Assembly (NCBI GenBank): GCA_054661495.1
Contig: BAAFSQ010000083.1
Location: forward strand, 1-38,301
DNA from: Zygophlyctis sp. KS116
Taxonomy: Eukaryota; Chytridiomycota
Length of the DNA stretch: 38,301 bases
Direction of reading: 5' to 3'
The translations under genes were made by a program, and so were the position numbers. This document shows, piece by piece, positions 19,950 through 29,375 of the stretch. The notes beneath the pieces are model-generated. The model made no database searches. It was not told the DNA's origin and worked only from the letters and a program-made list of their open reading frames with translations. How positions within the stretch are numbered: position 1 is the first letter of the stretch; each line of letters starts with the position of its first letter.

Positions 19950-22900
19950 CTAAGGCTCTGAATCGTCCACACTGCTTCGATCCAGAAAATCAGGAACAGA
20001 TACGCGCCGATTGGGATTTTTTCTGCTTGATAGAATAGGGGTTTTTACAGGAGATTTTAATACAGATGAGTTTGCCTCATCGCTAAGGCTTTGAAGAGAG
20101 TTTTCTTGATCATTTGAACTTTTCCCCATCTTCCTCTGGTTAGATATATTCAGTCCATTATCATCAAAAAACTTTTGAATCACTCGATTCATGGAATATT
20201 CTACACAATTTTTTGTAAGCAATTTATCTACTGATTTCTGATCCATGATAATTATTGGGGATTTTTGAATTTTTCCGTAATTCGCAATGTCCGGTAATAT
20301 ATCTGGACCATTTCCTGTAGTGGCAGAGAAAGGCTTAAAAAAAGACATGATGTCTTTTTGCTGCTGGAGTATTTAATAAAAAATTATGCTTACCATCTTT
20401 CTGTCAGATTCGTTAAAAGCATATTTACATGGCTTCATTGTAGATTTTTTCTTTGCATCAGACATAATGTCTACCTAAATTTTACTCAATCCAGTCATTC
20501 TTACTGCTTTGGATTCTGAGTCGTTACATGGTTTAGAAAGTGATTCTAGCTCATTATTCTATCAGATTAGTAAATTATCTGAAGCATACTGTGCATATAT
20601 CCATTTTGTCTACTGTTTGAACTTGATCCACCAGTGCGGTTTCTGATAATGTAATTTCGGACATTTGTGGCCTAGAGGTCACAACTGACGATGAATCTTG
20701 TTCAATTGAATTATTTACAGAATCTTTTTCTTGAGATTCGTGGTCAATATTATGTTCTAAATTCGGAAGCGACCTTCTTTTATGCATTCGACTTGATGCT
20801 GCTAGTTCAAGATCGAGGTCCAGAGCTGCAGTACAGTCCTCCCCCTGTAACCAATTCGGCTTAGATCTTCTTCTACCGGATCTTCTCGTTTGATCTTCTA
20901 GATAAAAGGCTTTATCCAATTGATAGTAATAATCATCCACGGCACTAGTCGATGTGCGCTTTTTTACTTTAGGCAACTTCTTTCTTTTCACCAAAGGATT
21001 TTTAAAGTCAGAATCAGATTGTTCAGCTGCTAAATTTTTATCATCGTCAATGGTGGCTGTCTCATGCATATCCTCCGTTTCGGGCTTTCTCTTGCGAGTG
21101 TTTTTAGCCGATCTCGATTTAGCCTTATCATCAACTTGGACTTCCTCCTTAGAAGCCGAAATTTCATTAGAATTCAACATATACTCTTCTACATTGGTGT
21201 TTGATTTTCGTTTTTTTCGAGATGATTTTGATTTGATATCGGCTTCTAACTTTTCTGTAGAAACCTCATTATATAAATCTATTGCTTTTTCATCATTAAC
21301 TTGATTGTTCATTGTTTTAATTTCATTTGAGCACGATATATACTCTTTATCCAAAATCTAATGGTTCAAAACTGTAAAAAATTACTATGAGAGCTGCTGA
21401 TAAACTATTTTGGGACTTCCTTGAATTTGGAGAAGTTAAAATAGGATTCAGCTATATTGGTAAAAAATATTTTAAGTACCAAAGGGTCTGAAATCTCCAT
21501 TTTATCATCATCTGATTCTTTGGCAATACGAGAGAAAAATGACAAGATGTTTCCATTTTTAGATTTGTTTCGAATATTTGATCCTAAATTCGACAACTTT
21601 AAACTAGCGAATTTCTTGAATGATGATTCAGGATCCGATTGTTTGAATTTTCGAGAATCAGAAAAATCGTTTCCAGGCCGGAATCGTATTGAAGACTTTG
21701 CAGAGCTCGGAGGAGCAAAGCTTTGATCAGCAACATCTGTTTCAGCAGTTTGTTTCTTCTGTTGTTAAATATATTTAAAAATCACACCCTGTATATTCTT
21801 GGAGGCTTTCTTTTATCCAAATTTTCTTTTCTAGCAGACTTTTTTGCTTTCTTCATATACCGGTTGTTCATTTCAAGCAACCTTTCTCTTTCCAATTCTT
21901 TGATTCGATTTTGCCGTGCAAGGTCTCTTTCTCTCCACGCCTTCCATCTCATCTTACCAGAAACAACCCCTGTAACTAGAAACTCTTTAGCAAGTCTCAT
22001 TGGCTTATCATCTTGTTCCAGAAACCTAGGGTCTTCGGCTTGTATATTACGGAAAATAGTATCTTCCTTTTGAACCTTTAAACTTGAATATAAGCTTTAA
22101 ATGAGAATTACAATGAGTGGTCCTCAAAATATCTGATCACTTCTTCGTCCTCGTCAACATTTTTGAAAATAGAGACATCAACCTCATCTTTTGGTATGCT
22201 AATTGCCGGCCAAAAAGCACCACCATCTCCAAGGTGAATCACCACAAGCTTCTTGGCAAATTCAACTAACAATAAATGAACATAAACATACTAGAATCTG
22301 GGAAATCGGGGCCCGGATCAATCGGCACTATTTCCTCAATATCTTCGTCGGAATCTTCGTCCGATTCAAAAGTACTATATCTATCCTCGAACTTGAAAAG
22401 TTTTGTAATATCAAATCGTTTTACACCATTGGAGAGCTTAAGCAACTTGAGTTGCTTACGAATTGCTAGCATTGAAGTCTATCATCATTTGCAAAATTAA
22501 ATTACATAAATTTCAAAGCAAATTTCTCCATTGTGACGCATCTTTGTAATTGGTTTTCTCGAGGGGAATGGCATATTAAAGATGAGTAAATGACGTACAC
22601 AGCGAACACAAGGATCAAGAGACGTATCACTGCCAGCTGAAGATCCCATTTCAGAATGTGGAGTATGGCAACAAATGCATCTAGTCATTCTCCTAAGATC
22701 CTCCAATTCCTTTTTCCTAATCTTTAAATGTTCGCCGAAATTAGGTATGTCATAGTAGTTAAAATTAGCCGCTCTGGCAGTAGCTGCTCGAGCTTTTACA
22801 GAGCCTAGTAAAGCCCCTTCACCAAAATTTTCTATTTCTGAATCTGCTATCAAGTCTTTTCCAGCAAAACCATTTCTTTGAAATCTAAAAGATTAAAAGA

Positions 22901-24227
22901 GAAAATAAAACTACTTTTCACAAGTCACGCATAAACATTCTTGATTGTTAACCCCAAAATAATTGGCTGAATAAAAAGTCGTGATTTCTTCTCCCACTTT
23001 AATCGGTTTGACCACTTTAAAAGACACAATATTTGTATTCATATTGATAAACTAATATTATAATTCAGCATATACCTTTGTATTTGCTTGACAATCATGA
23101 TTGACAAATCGTGCAGGACCAAGAAATAAACACATGCACTTTTTCTTTGTAGAGTACATTACACTAAAATCTCTATTCTTGAGTGCCAGCTCATCTTCTC
23201 TAGATAATTCTGCAATTACTCCTGTACAAGCTTTAATTTGATCACCAGGATTCCAATCTTGCGTTGCAACCAGTTTTGCTTCTGCCTTTTCAGAACTACT
23301 ATACCTAAAAGTCCTGTTAATCTCAAACCCAGCATTTGGAAGATAAACCATTAAATATCTACATAAATGCCTATCATTAAATAATTCTAATATACTCTTT
23401 TAGCAACATTTCCTCCCTTTCCGTTAAACCATTCTTAAGAGTCTGTGAATATTTACTCTGCAGTCGCGATAAAGCAATTTCAAACAAGTAATTTTCTTCT
23501 GGGGAAGAATCTCTAGTTTTAAGTCTAATTTTTAGTATAATTTCGCACATACTCATTCAAAACCAGAGGATCTTTTAAAATTTGAATCAATTGATTAGCC
23601 GAATCTTCCACCTCCTTTTTTGTAAGAATATTATTCCTAATAAAAAAAGTTAAAATGACTGCCAAAGCCTCACTTGAAGTCAGCGACTCATAGATACTAT
23701 CATCTGGAATCAATGCCAACTCCTCTCTTTGAACTTTTTTCTCTAATTCTTCTGCCTGATCTGCATCCCTTGACTCTTTTAGACCATTTTCCTCTAAATC
23801 ATTTCCATTTAGAGTCTCGAAAGCCTGCATAGTCTGATTTTCAATTACATTTTCGTGTCTAGTCTCTTGCTCCAACTCGTGATTTTCTTGTAAAAATTGT
23901 ATACTTGAATCCGTTTCCTGTGCTATTACTTTTTCCTTTAAAGAATTATCAATTTCTAAAGAATCTAAAGACTCTTGCACTATATTTTCTATATTCTGAG
24001 AATTTTCTAGAATTCCATCAGTCTCTTGTAGAGCTATATTTAGAATGAATAATATTACCGCTATGCATGAATTTATGAGTTTCAAATCCCAAAAACATTG
24101 TATCCAACAAGAGCGAAGAACATAAATCATCAAAAACCGATAATTCAGCATATGGATATCCAGCATCAGCCTTTCTCCTTCCTTCTCGAACAATCTTTTC
24201 TTGAATTACTTGGTCTGCAGTTTCCAT
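19950..24227 (-). CDS. SET9: SUV4-20/Set9-type histone H4K20 methyltransferase with PWWP-like segment and PIP boxes (1295 aa)
   Basis: Fifteen exons join across 14 introns of 24-31 nt (for example 24034-24058, 23525-23552, 23371-23395, 23052-23075, 22885-22914, 22479-22505, 22266-22291, 22083-22111, 21759-21787, 21452-21479, 21358-21385, 20559-20589, 20475-20504, 20364-20393). Residues about 20-55 give the SUV4-20 start [20 protein letters not shown], then THKF. A Glu/Gln-rich insert of about 120 residues follows. The SET domain (about 260-404) has [47 protein letters not shown] and the post-[19 protein letters not shown]. Then come CICC and CVRCVRH...PFPSRK, a second zinc element seen in fungal Set9. 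Residues about 600-644 ([20 protein letters not shown]) look PWWP-like. QKDIMSFF (1160-1167) is a canonical PCNA-binding PIP box; NGNILSFF (about 810) is a weaker one. Predicted: H4K20 methylation coupled to replication. Confidence 0.85.
20337..20360 (-). other. PIP box QKDIMSFF (PCNA-binding motif) in the methyltransferase tail
   Basis: The codons encode Q-K-D-I-M-S-F-F followed by KPF. This fits Q-x-x-(I/L/M)-x-x-F-F exactly, with a basic residue after the aromatic pair. It is at the start of the last exon, behind intron 20364-20393. The upstream exon starts with the similar [10 protein letters not shown]. Confidence 0.7.
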
Positions 24228-24548
24228 TTTTAATATGTTGTAATAGGAATTATAATTTATAATTTATTATTATTCTTGGGCGGAGGAATTTCAAGAACGC
24301 GAAACGAACGGCCTGATCAGCCATGCGATTTGAATGCGATTTCAAAACAATTCTTAGCAATTCTTACAAAGGCTAGGATTAAACCAATCATGCATCATTT
24401 GACACATTGCATAAATGAATAAACAATAAACCATGAATAGATCATTGTCTGTTTTAGGTCTACAGAGTTTGCGTTTCAGTTCAGTTTAATGACTAGCGGC
24501 TAGATAGTAGTGTCCAGTGTCCAGGACTCATCCGCAGGAAACAGAAAA
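24228..24548. promoter_or_regulatory. Divergent promoter region, SUV4-20 gene and Caprin-like gene
   Basis: This is the longest gene-free stretch in the window (321 nt). From the left: an AT-only patch (24241-24272), a GC-richer patch with GGGCGGAGG and AACGCGAAACG (about 24278-24310), a direct repeat TGCGATTT at 24324 and 24335 (11 bp apart), and near the right gene a tiny upstream ORF ATGACTAGCGGCTAG at 24489-24503, 45 nt before the start codon. TGTCCAGTGTCCAGG at about 24511 is another short repeat. ACGCGAAA resembles the MCB/SCB boxes of G1/S genes in yeasts, which would suit a replication-linked methyltransferase; this is inference. Confidence 0.35.
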
Positions 24549-25193
24549 ATGACTTTGGAAAATGGATCTGAGAATTGCGGATCTGATGCTGCTGATAGAG
24601 ATCAGAAATCTCAAATTCTAGATGCTGTCGGTAAACGTCTTCGGACACTCAAAAAGAAATTACAGAAAATACAAAAGTATGAAACTTCTATTTCTACTCT
24701 TAATCCTGATCAAGTACAAGCCATAGAGAAAAAAGATGCAATATTATTAGCAATAAAGGAATTAGAAGAATTAAATAAATCTCTAGAGTCTATTCAATTA
24801 GAAATGGATCTGGCTCAATTGGAAATGTCTGAAAATAGAGAAAAAGAAATTTTGGCTAAAATAGATGATGCTGTTCAAGAAGCAAAGAAAATTCCAAAAT
24901 CTTCAACTTGCACTTTATTAAAATGGATCGGACTACTTAATGATAGATTAGAACCTGCTGAATTTTATTTAGAATCAAACTTGTTTATTTGTCTATCCTC
25001 TCTACATAAAGTATTATGTTCAGATCAGGGATATGATATAGCTCAGTCTTTATTAAATCACTCAAAATCTGAATTTTTGGGATATACTTTTGAATATTTA
25101 GTCAAGACTATTGAATCTCTAACTCTACCAGTAAAGTCTGATAAAATGTCTTTTATGACTAGTGAAATAAGTAAGTTTTTAAAGAGATCATGA
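24549..25193 (+). CDS. Caprin-like coiled-coil protein (214 aa)
   Basis: A single exon. Residues about 20-90 match the Caprin homology region: ILDAVGKRLRTLKKKLQKIQ, then LNPDQVQAIEKKDAILLAIKELEELNK-type spacing, equivalent to human Caprin-1 'DKKLRNLEKKKGKL...LNQDQLDAV'. The rest is helical, ending in a short basic tail FLKRS. Human Caprin-1 is a stress-granule and translation regulator that binds G3BP and FMRP through a longer C-terminal half with RGG boxes; that half is absent here. A role in mRNA-protein granules is therefore only an inference from the N-terminal domain. The first ATG at 24549 is used; an in-frame GTG upstream is not credible. A four-codon upstream ORF (24489-24503) may dampen translation. 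Confidence 0.6.
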   Translation: MTLENGSENCGSDAADRDQKSQILDAVGKRLRTLKKKLQKIQKYETSISTLNPDQVQAIEKKDAILLAIKELEELNKSLESIQLEMDLAQLEMSENREKEILAKIDDAVQEAKKIPKSSTCTLLKWIGLLNDRLEPAEFYLESNLFICLSSLHKVLCSDQGYDIAQSLLNHSKSEFLGYTFEYLVKTIESLTLPVKSDKMSFMTSEISKFLKRS

Positions 25194-25313
25194 TGAATTT
25201 AATTCGATTAGTCTTAAAGACAATGCCATGGTTATAAATACTAAATTCTGAATCTCTATGCTCCTAAAACTAAAACTTAGAAAAAAACAAGTTATCAGTC
25301 TCTCTACAGAAAA

Positions 25314-27159
25314 ATGTCAAATAAAAGTGTATCAGCTTCTGATGCGAATAAGTTAGCCTCGCAAATGATGTCTTTTGGTTTACAGGATGAGATTTTAAGT
25401 CCAATTAATGAGTCTTGTTTAAAAGATGTAAGATTTACAGTCTTATAATAGGAAATTCTAGAGAGGAAATGGTTGTCTTGGCTGAAAGAGAATTTAGGAT
25501 CTGGAGAGATTTTACTGGAAATTGGGAGGGAAAATGGGTCTGCATTGAACTTTACGATTCAGGAATTTGAAAAGATTTATAATGATATTTCTCTAGCATC
25601 GTTGGAAATTTCTGCACATTCTGTACTGTTACATTCTACAATTGTTGATAAAAATATTAAATTTGGATATATTCTCGTTCGAAAGACGCCAGGTACTTGA
25701 AATGTGACTTGAAAAATTAGGAAATGTTACAGAAATTCCTGAACTAAGGATATGTGTCGTTGGGAATGTAGATTCTGGGAAATCTACTTCACTAGGTGTT
25801 CTTACAAAGGATGTTTTAGATGATGGAAGGGGGAAAGCTAGAGTGAATTTATTCAAACATAAGCATGAAATTGAGTCTGGAAGAACTTCTTCTATTGGTT
25901 ATGAAATTATGGGGTTTGATGAACAATGTAGAGTTATAACTCCTACAACTCTTGGAAAAACTAAAATTAATTGGGATGATATTTGTGTGAATGCATCAAA
26001 GGTGATTACTTTTATAGATTTGGCTGGTCATGCAAGATATTTAAAGACAACTGTGGCAGGAATGACTGGAAATGCTCCGGATTTTGTAATGTTGATTGTA
26101 GGTTCAAATTCTGGAATTATTGGAATGACTAAAGGTAGTTGAGAAAAGGTTAATTTTTAGAACATTTGGTTCTAGCTTTGGCTCTTCAAGTTCCGGTTTT
26201 TGTAGTTATTACAAAAGTAGATATGTGTCCAAAAAATATTTTAGAACAAACAATTAAGCAAGTTACAAAGATTTTGAGATCTTCAGGTAAGTGATATTTG
26301 ATTTTATTCTAGGTGTACGCAAAGTTCCTGTTTTTATTAACAATATTGAAGATGTTTGCATGACTGCTAAAAATTTTATATCAGAAAGGTAATAGAGTTT
26401 AGATAATTATAGAATATGTCCAGTTTTTCAGGTTTCTAATGTTTCGGGAATAGGATTGGATCTTGTAAAAACATTTCTGAATCTTTTACAAGGGAATAGA
26501 TCAATTGAAAAATTCGACTCTTCACAGCCCTTGGAATATAGGATAAATGATACATTTAGTGTAACTGGAGTTGGAACTGTTGTTGCAGGGACTATAATGT
26601 CTGGTATAAAACCTTTTTTTTATAGTTTAGGAACAGTTCAAGTTGGAGATATTCTTCTTCTTGGTCCGGATGTAAATGGTGCATTTACTCCCACTCTTAT
26701 TAAATCTATACAGAGAAAAAGAGTTAGCGTACCCCATGCTGTAGCAGGACAATCAGTATCTTTTGCGTTGAAAAAGGTTAAAAGATCCAATATTAAGAAA
26801 GGAATGATTCTAGCAAGGTAAATAGATTTATGGCTAAATTTAGTAAATCCTTAAAACCAATTGCAGTCATGGAATTTGAAGCAGAAGTTTTAGTTTTGTA
26901 TCACTCTACAACCATGGCATGTAAATACCAAGCAATGGTTCATTGTGGAGCAGTTCGGCAGAGTGCGAGAATAATTTCAATGGACAGGGAGTTCATTAGG
27001 ACGGGTGATCGTGCATTCATCCGATTTCAGTTTGTACAACACCCCGAGTATCTTAAAATTGGATCACTAATGGTATTTCGTGAAGGTATTTATAGGCATT
27101 AGTAAATCTTAGGACTCACAAAGGGAATAGGAAGAGTAACAAGAATTTTTGTAGAATAG
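25314..27159 (+). CDS. GTPBP1: GTPBP1/2-family translational GTPase (545 aa)
   Basis: Nine exons join across introns 25428-25451, 25693-25720, 26135-26160, 26287-26312, 26389-26412, 26604-26630, 26818-26843 and 27086-27112 (24, 28, 26, 26, 24, 27, 26 and 27 nt). All G motifs are present: GNVDSGKST (P-loop), [11 protein letters not shown] (G3) and TKVD (G4). The family signature [20 protein letters not shown] marks switch I. Domain II has [18 protein letters not shown] and [10 protein letters not shown]; domain III has [14 protein letters not shown] and [12 protein letters not shown], ending [18 protein letters not shown]1/2 are eEF1A-like GTPases that help resolve stalled ribosomes and affect mRNA decay. 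Intron 26604-26630 is 27 nt with no stop, so it could be retained as nine extra residues; the family alignment argues for removal. Confidence 0.92.
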
Positions 27160-27354
27160 ATTTCTTTTCTTGTCATAGTTTAGACCGGTTTTACGTGGAA
27201 TTCGATCATGATTGAGTATTTCAAACAGTTTTGTGTGGGATAAGTGATCCATCCTCTTCCGGGAAGTATAAATCCATAGAATAAGGCGGATAAAGTCAGA
27301 TTGATCAAACTCTTGAATGCGCCTATTAACTCACGAATTTTTTACTTTTGGGCC
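27160..27354. other. Intergenic region between GTPase and UBFD1 genes
   Basis: A 195-nt gap between two genes on the plus strand. It must contain the terminator of one and the promoter of the other. Pyrimidine-rich TTTCTTTTCTTG at about 27160-27171 is the only visible landmark. No tRNA-like fold or coding frame is apparent. Confidence 0.35.
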
Positions 27355-28080
27355 ATGGAAAGTATTACTTTGACTGTCTCTCACGGTAAGAATATATACA
27401 AGATCCCACTCTCCCCAACATCAAATGTTGCGAATCTTAAATCAGCCATAGAAATACAATCAGGCATTGCATCTTCTCTGCAAAAGCTGTTGGCAAAAGG
27501 AAGTCTTTTAAAAGATGATCAACCAGTTGGAAATTTTGGAGAAAAAACTAAAATCATTCTTATGGCTACTGCTAGTACAGATATTGCAAAGGTTGCGGCC
27601 GGTGCTCTCACAAGTATTGTTTCTCCTGCCGCATCAGCAACAGTTGTTGTAGAGTCTTGGACCGATAAGACTGTATTATATAATATCTTAAATTTAGGAA
27701 CATTCTAAAATTCTTAGTAAAGGTATGCCTCCTGATGTAATGCCTGGGATCACTGGAATTAAGGAATCTCTTCCAGAGAGAGGAATTGTAGGATTATTGA
27801 ATAGCTATGGTACTAAAACTCGTCTAACTTTTAAATATGATGAATTAGTAATTGGAACAAGTGGTAATAAGTTTTATTAAAAATATTAGAAAGAACTCTT
27901 CCAGTACCATACGACTCTATTACATCTGTATCCTCTCAAGCTCTACCTGACAAGAAGGAGTATCATATACTTTGTCTACAGTTGGGACCTACTGAAAAGT
28001 CAAATTATTATCTATACTATGTTCCTGCTCAATATATTGAGGCGATTAAGGATGTGATCTTGGGAAGATTTCCATTCTGA
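27355..28080 (+). CDS. UBFD1: UBFD1 ubiquitin-like domain protein (224 aa)
   Basis: Three exons join across introns 27673-27697 (25 nt) and 27864-27889 (26 nt). Residues 1-70 form a ubiquitin-like fold (ITLTVSHGKNIYKIPL, LQKLLAKGSLLKDDQ, KIILMAT). After a linker, the second part is diagnostic of UBFD1: HSKILSKGMPPDVMPG, KTRLTFKYDELVIGT, ERTLPVPYDSI, LQLGPTEKSNYYLYYVP and AIKDVILGRF. Human UBFD1 is an otherwise poorly understood NF-kappaB-linked protein; the C-terminal domain has a PH-like pattern. The first ATG, at 27355, starts two residues before the first strand. The linker carries a small-residue AAGALTSIVSPAASA stretch. Convergent with the next gene, 87 nt away. Confidence 0.9.
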
Positions 28081-28167
28081 TTTTTCATGTAAAACTAGTA
28101 AAATAGGATAAGCTGATTTATTAATCTTGAAATTAGCTATGAGTTTTAACTTTATCTACTAAATGGA

Positions 28168-28776
28168 TTAATAATCATAATACACACTTCCCTGATTCGG
28201 ATAACCATATTGATTAGCAGGATACTGTGATTGTGATCCTTGAGCATTGTAATAAGCATCTTGGTTATAGCTTTCAGGATAACTTTCCTGATAATTTGAC
28301 TGGAATCCATACTGAGGCTGTGCCTGATAATAAGATGCTTCATCAACTTGTTGCTGACTGATGGATGATGCAGGATAAACAGATCGTTGAAGCGATGTTT
28401 GATTTATATCTTGGACTGCTGCCTTTTGTCTTTCTATTTTTTGCTGTTGAACAAGGATTGCATTCTCTGCTTTTTTATTAGCATCTGCAACTTGAAGCAG
28501 ATCTACCGGTTTTTGATAATTTCTTGGTAGTGGCGCTGGCCCATTTAAATTTAAGTCCCCCTTTTCAAATCTATTCTTTTTCTGTCTAGAAGTATCTGGC
28601 CAGCAGCAACATCTAACAAACATGAAAATGATCAATAGTATTCCTATTGCAATAACTGCCCATCCCCAGGCAGGGACTTTAGCAATAACATTCTCAGCAG
28701 TTAGCGGGGAACAAACTTCTTTAATACACAATTGTCCAGTAGAACAATCGGCTTCTGAATTGCACTGTATAGGCAT
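28168..28776 (-). CDS. Short Cys-motif single-pass membrane protein with Tyr/Gln-rich tail (202 aa)
   Basis: A single exon; the first ATG is at 28776 (an upstream TTG in frame is not credible). Residues 5-22 contain four cysteines spaced C-x5-C-x5-C-x4-C (CNSEADC, STGQLC, IKEVC), exactly as in the 952-residue protein at 14237. One membrane helix (about 36-55) is followed by a Cys/basic stretch VRCCCWPDTSRQKK, where the cysteines could be palmitoylated. Residues 79-100 hold GPAPLPRNYQKPVDLLQVAD, which matches the same motif in the larger protein at most positions. The last 60 residues are Tyr/Gln/Asn/Ser-rich, prion-like (YYQAQPQYGFQSNYQESYPE). The two are clearly paralogues in head and motif with unrelated tails. 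Family unknown to me. The CKS2 gene ends 85 nt upstream on the same strand. Confidence 0.7.
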   Translation of the reverse strand: MPIQCNSEADCSTGQLCIKEVCSPLTAENVIAKVPAWGWAVIAIGILLIIFMFVRCCCWPDTSRQKKNRFEKGDLNLNGPAPLPRNYQKPVDLLQVADANKKAENAILVQQQKIERQKAAVQDINQTSLQRSVYPASSISQQQVDEASYYQAQPQYGFQSNYQESYPESYNQDAYYNAQGSQSQYPANQYGYPNQGSVYYDY

Positions 28777-28861
28777 TTTTAAACAAGCTAAAAATAGAAG
28801 CGGCAACTCTGTATCACGAGAAACGGCCGCATGTTATAATTATAGAAACATTGTGATAAAA

Positions 28862-29375
28862 TTAGAATAAATCAAGTTTTTCAATATTTGCAATGCGTAA
28901 TGACCTCCTTTTATTTTTGATAAAGGGATCAGTAGTTGATTTAGAATTTTCAGATTTCTTTCTAGATTTACTAGTTTTGCACGACGAATCATTCGGCATT
29001 GATTTTCTCTTTTTTATCTGTGTTTCTGAATGCTTTGTTGTTTTTTTAAATAGAAATATGTGCGGTTCAGGAGCATGAATCAAGTAATGTTCCCATCTAT
29101 ATAATTAATAAAGATAAATAATACCCTGGCGATTGACAAATACCAATATATCGCCATTCATCATCCGATAGTAGCCTTTTCTTGAAATTATCATTAAGTG
29201 AATAATAGAACTTTTTTGGAAGAATGACATGCCTTGAATGAATAATTGAGCGTTACCTGTATTCACAAAAGTCTGTGCAGTATTTATCAGAATATCTTAT
29301 TTGTTTTTGAAAATCCTTGAGTTCCTTTGTTAGATCTTTTCGATGACAAAAGGGGGGAAGAGCTGTTTTAGTCAT
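28862..29375 (-). CDS. CKS2: Second CKS protein with extended basic tail (153 aa)
   Basis: Three exons join across introns 29233-29256 (24 nt) and 29097-29124 (28 nt). The core is CKS: IRYSDKYCTDFCEYRHVILP, LLSDDEWRYIGICQSPGWEH and LIHAPEPHIFLFKK. Compared with CKS1 of this window (13609-13980), the Lys11-equivalent is the usual Lys, the Arg71-equivalent is Lys, and the beta-hinge HEPEPH has become HAPEPH. The protein also has a 33-residue N-terminal extension and a Lys/Ser-rich C-terminal tail of about 70 residues (KKRKSMP, KSRKKS, KNKRRSLR), likely a nuclear-localising or DNA-binding extension. The symbol is by position only, not orthology to human CKS2. Its 5' part lies in a 363-bp tandem duplication (29140-29502 and 29503-29865). 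Confidence 0.88.

Noticed and set aside
19765-19953. Plus-strand hydrophobic ORF of 62 codons that at first resembled a small V-ATPase-type membrane subunit
   Set aside because: The key Trp and Ala-Gln-Leu-Asn/His-Pro residues are absent, and it overlaps the minus-strand exon of the GPI-like gene.
19950-21400. A separate PIP-box gene downstream of the SUV4-20 gene
   Set aside because: The apparent start at 21354 is a TTG, and a standard 28-nt intron (21358-21385) keeps the frame open from the upstream exon.
27160-27300. tRNA or other small RNA in the gap before UBFD1
   Set aside because: A GGAATTCGATC word loosely resembles a B box, but no cloverleaf or A box can be drawn.
1176-28080. Ciliate (Paramecium-like) origin, suggested by introns near 25 nt
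   Set aside because: TAA, TAG and TGA all end genes at the family-expected positions, and TAA/TAG do not stand for Gln in any conserved block.
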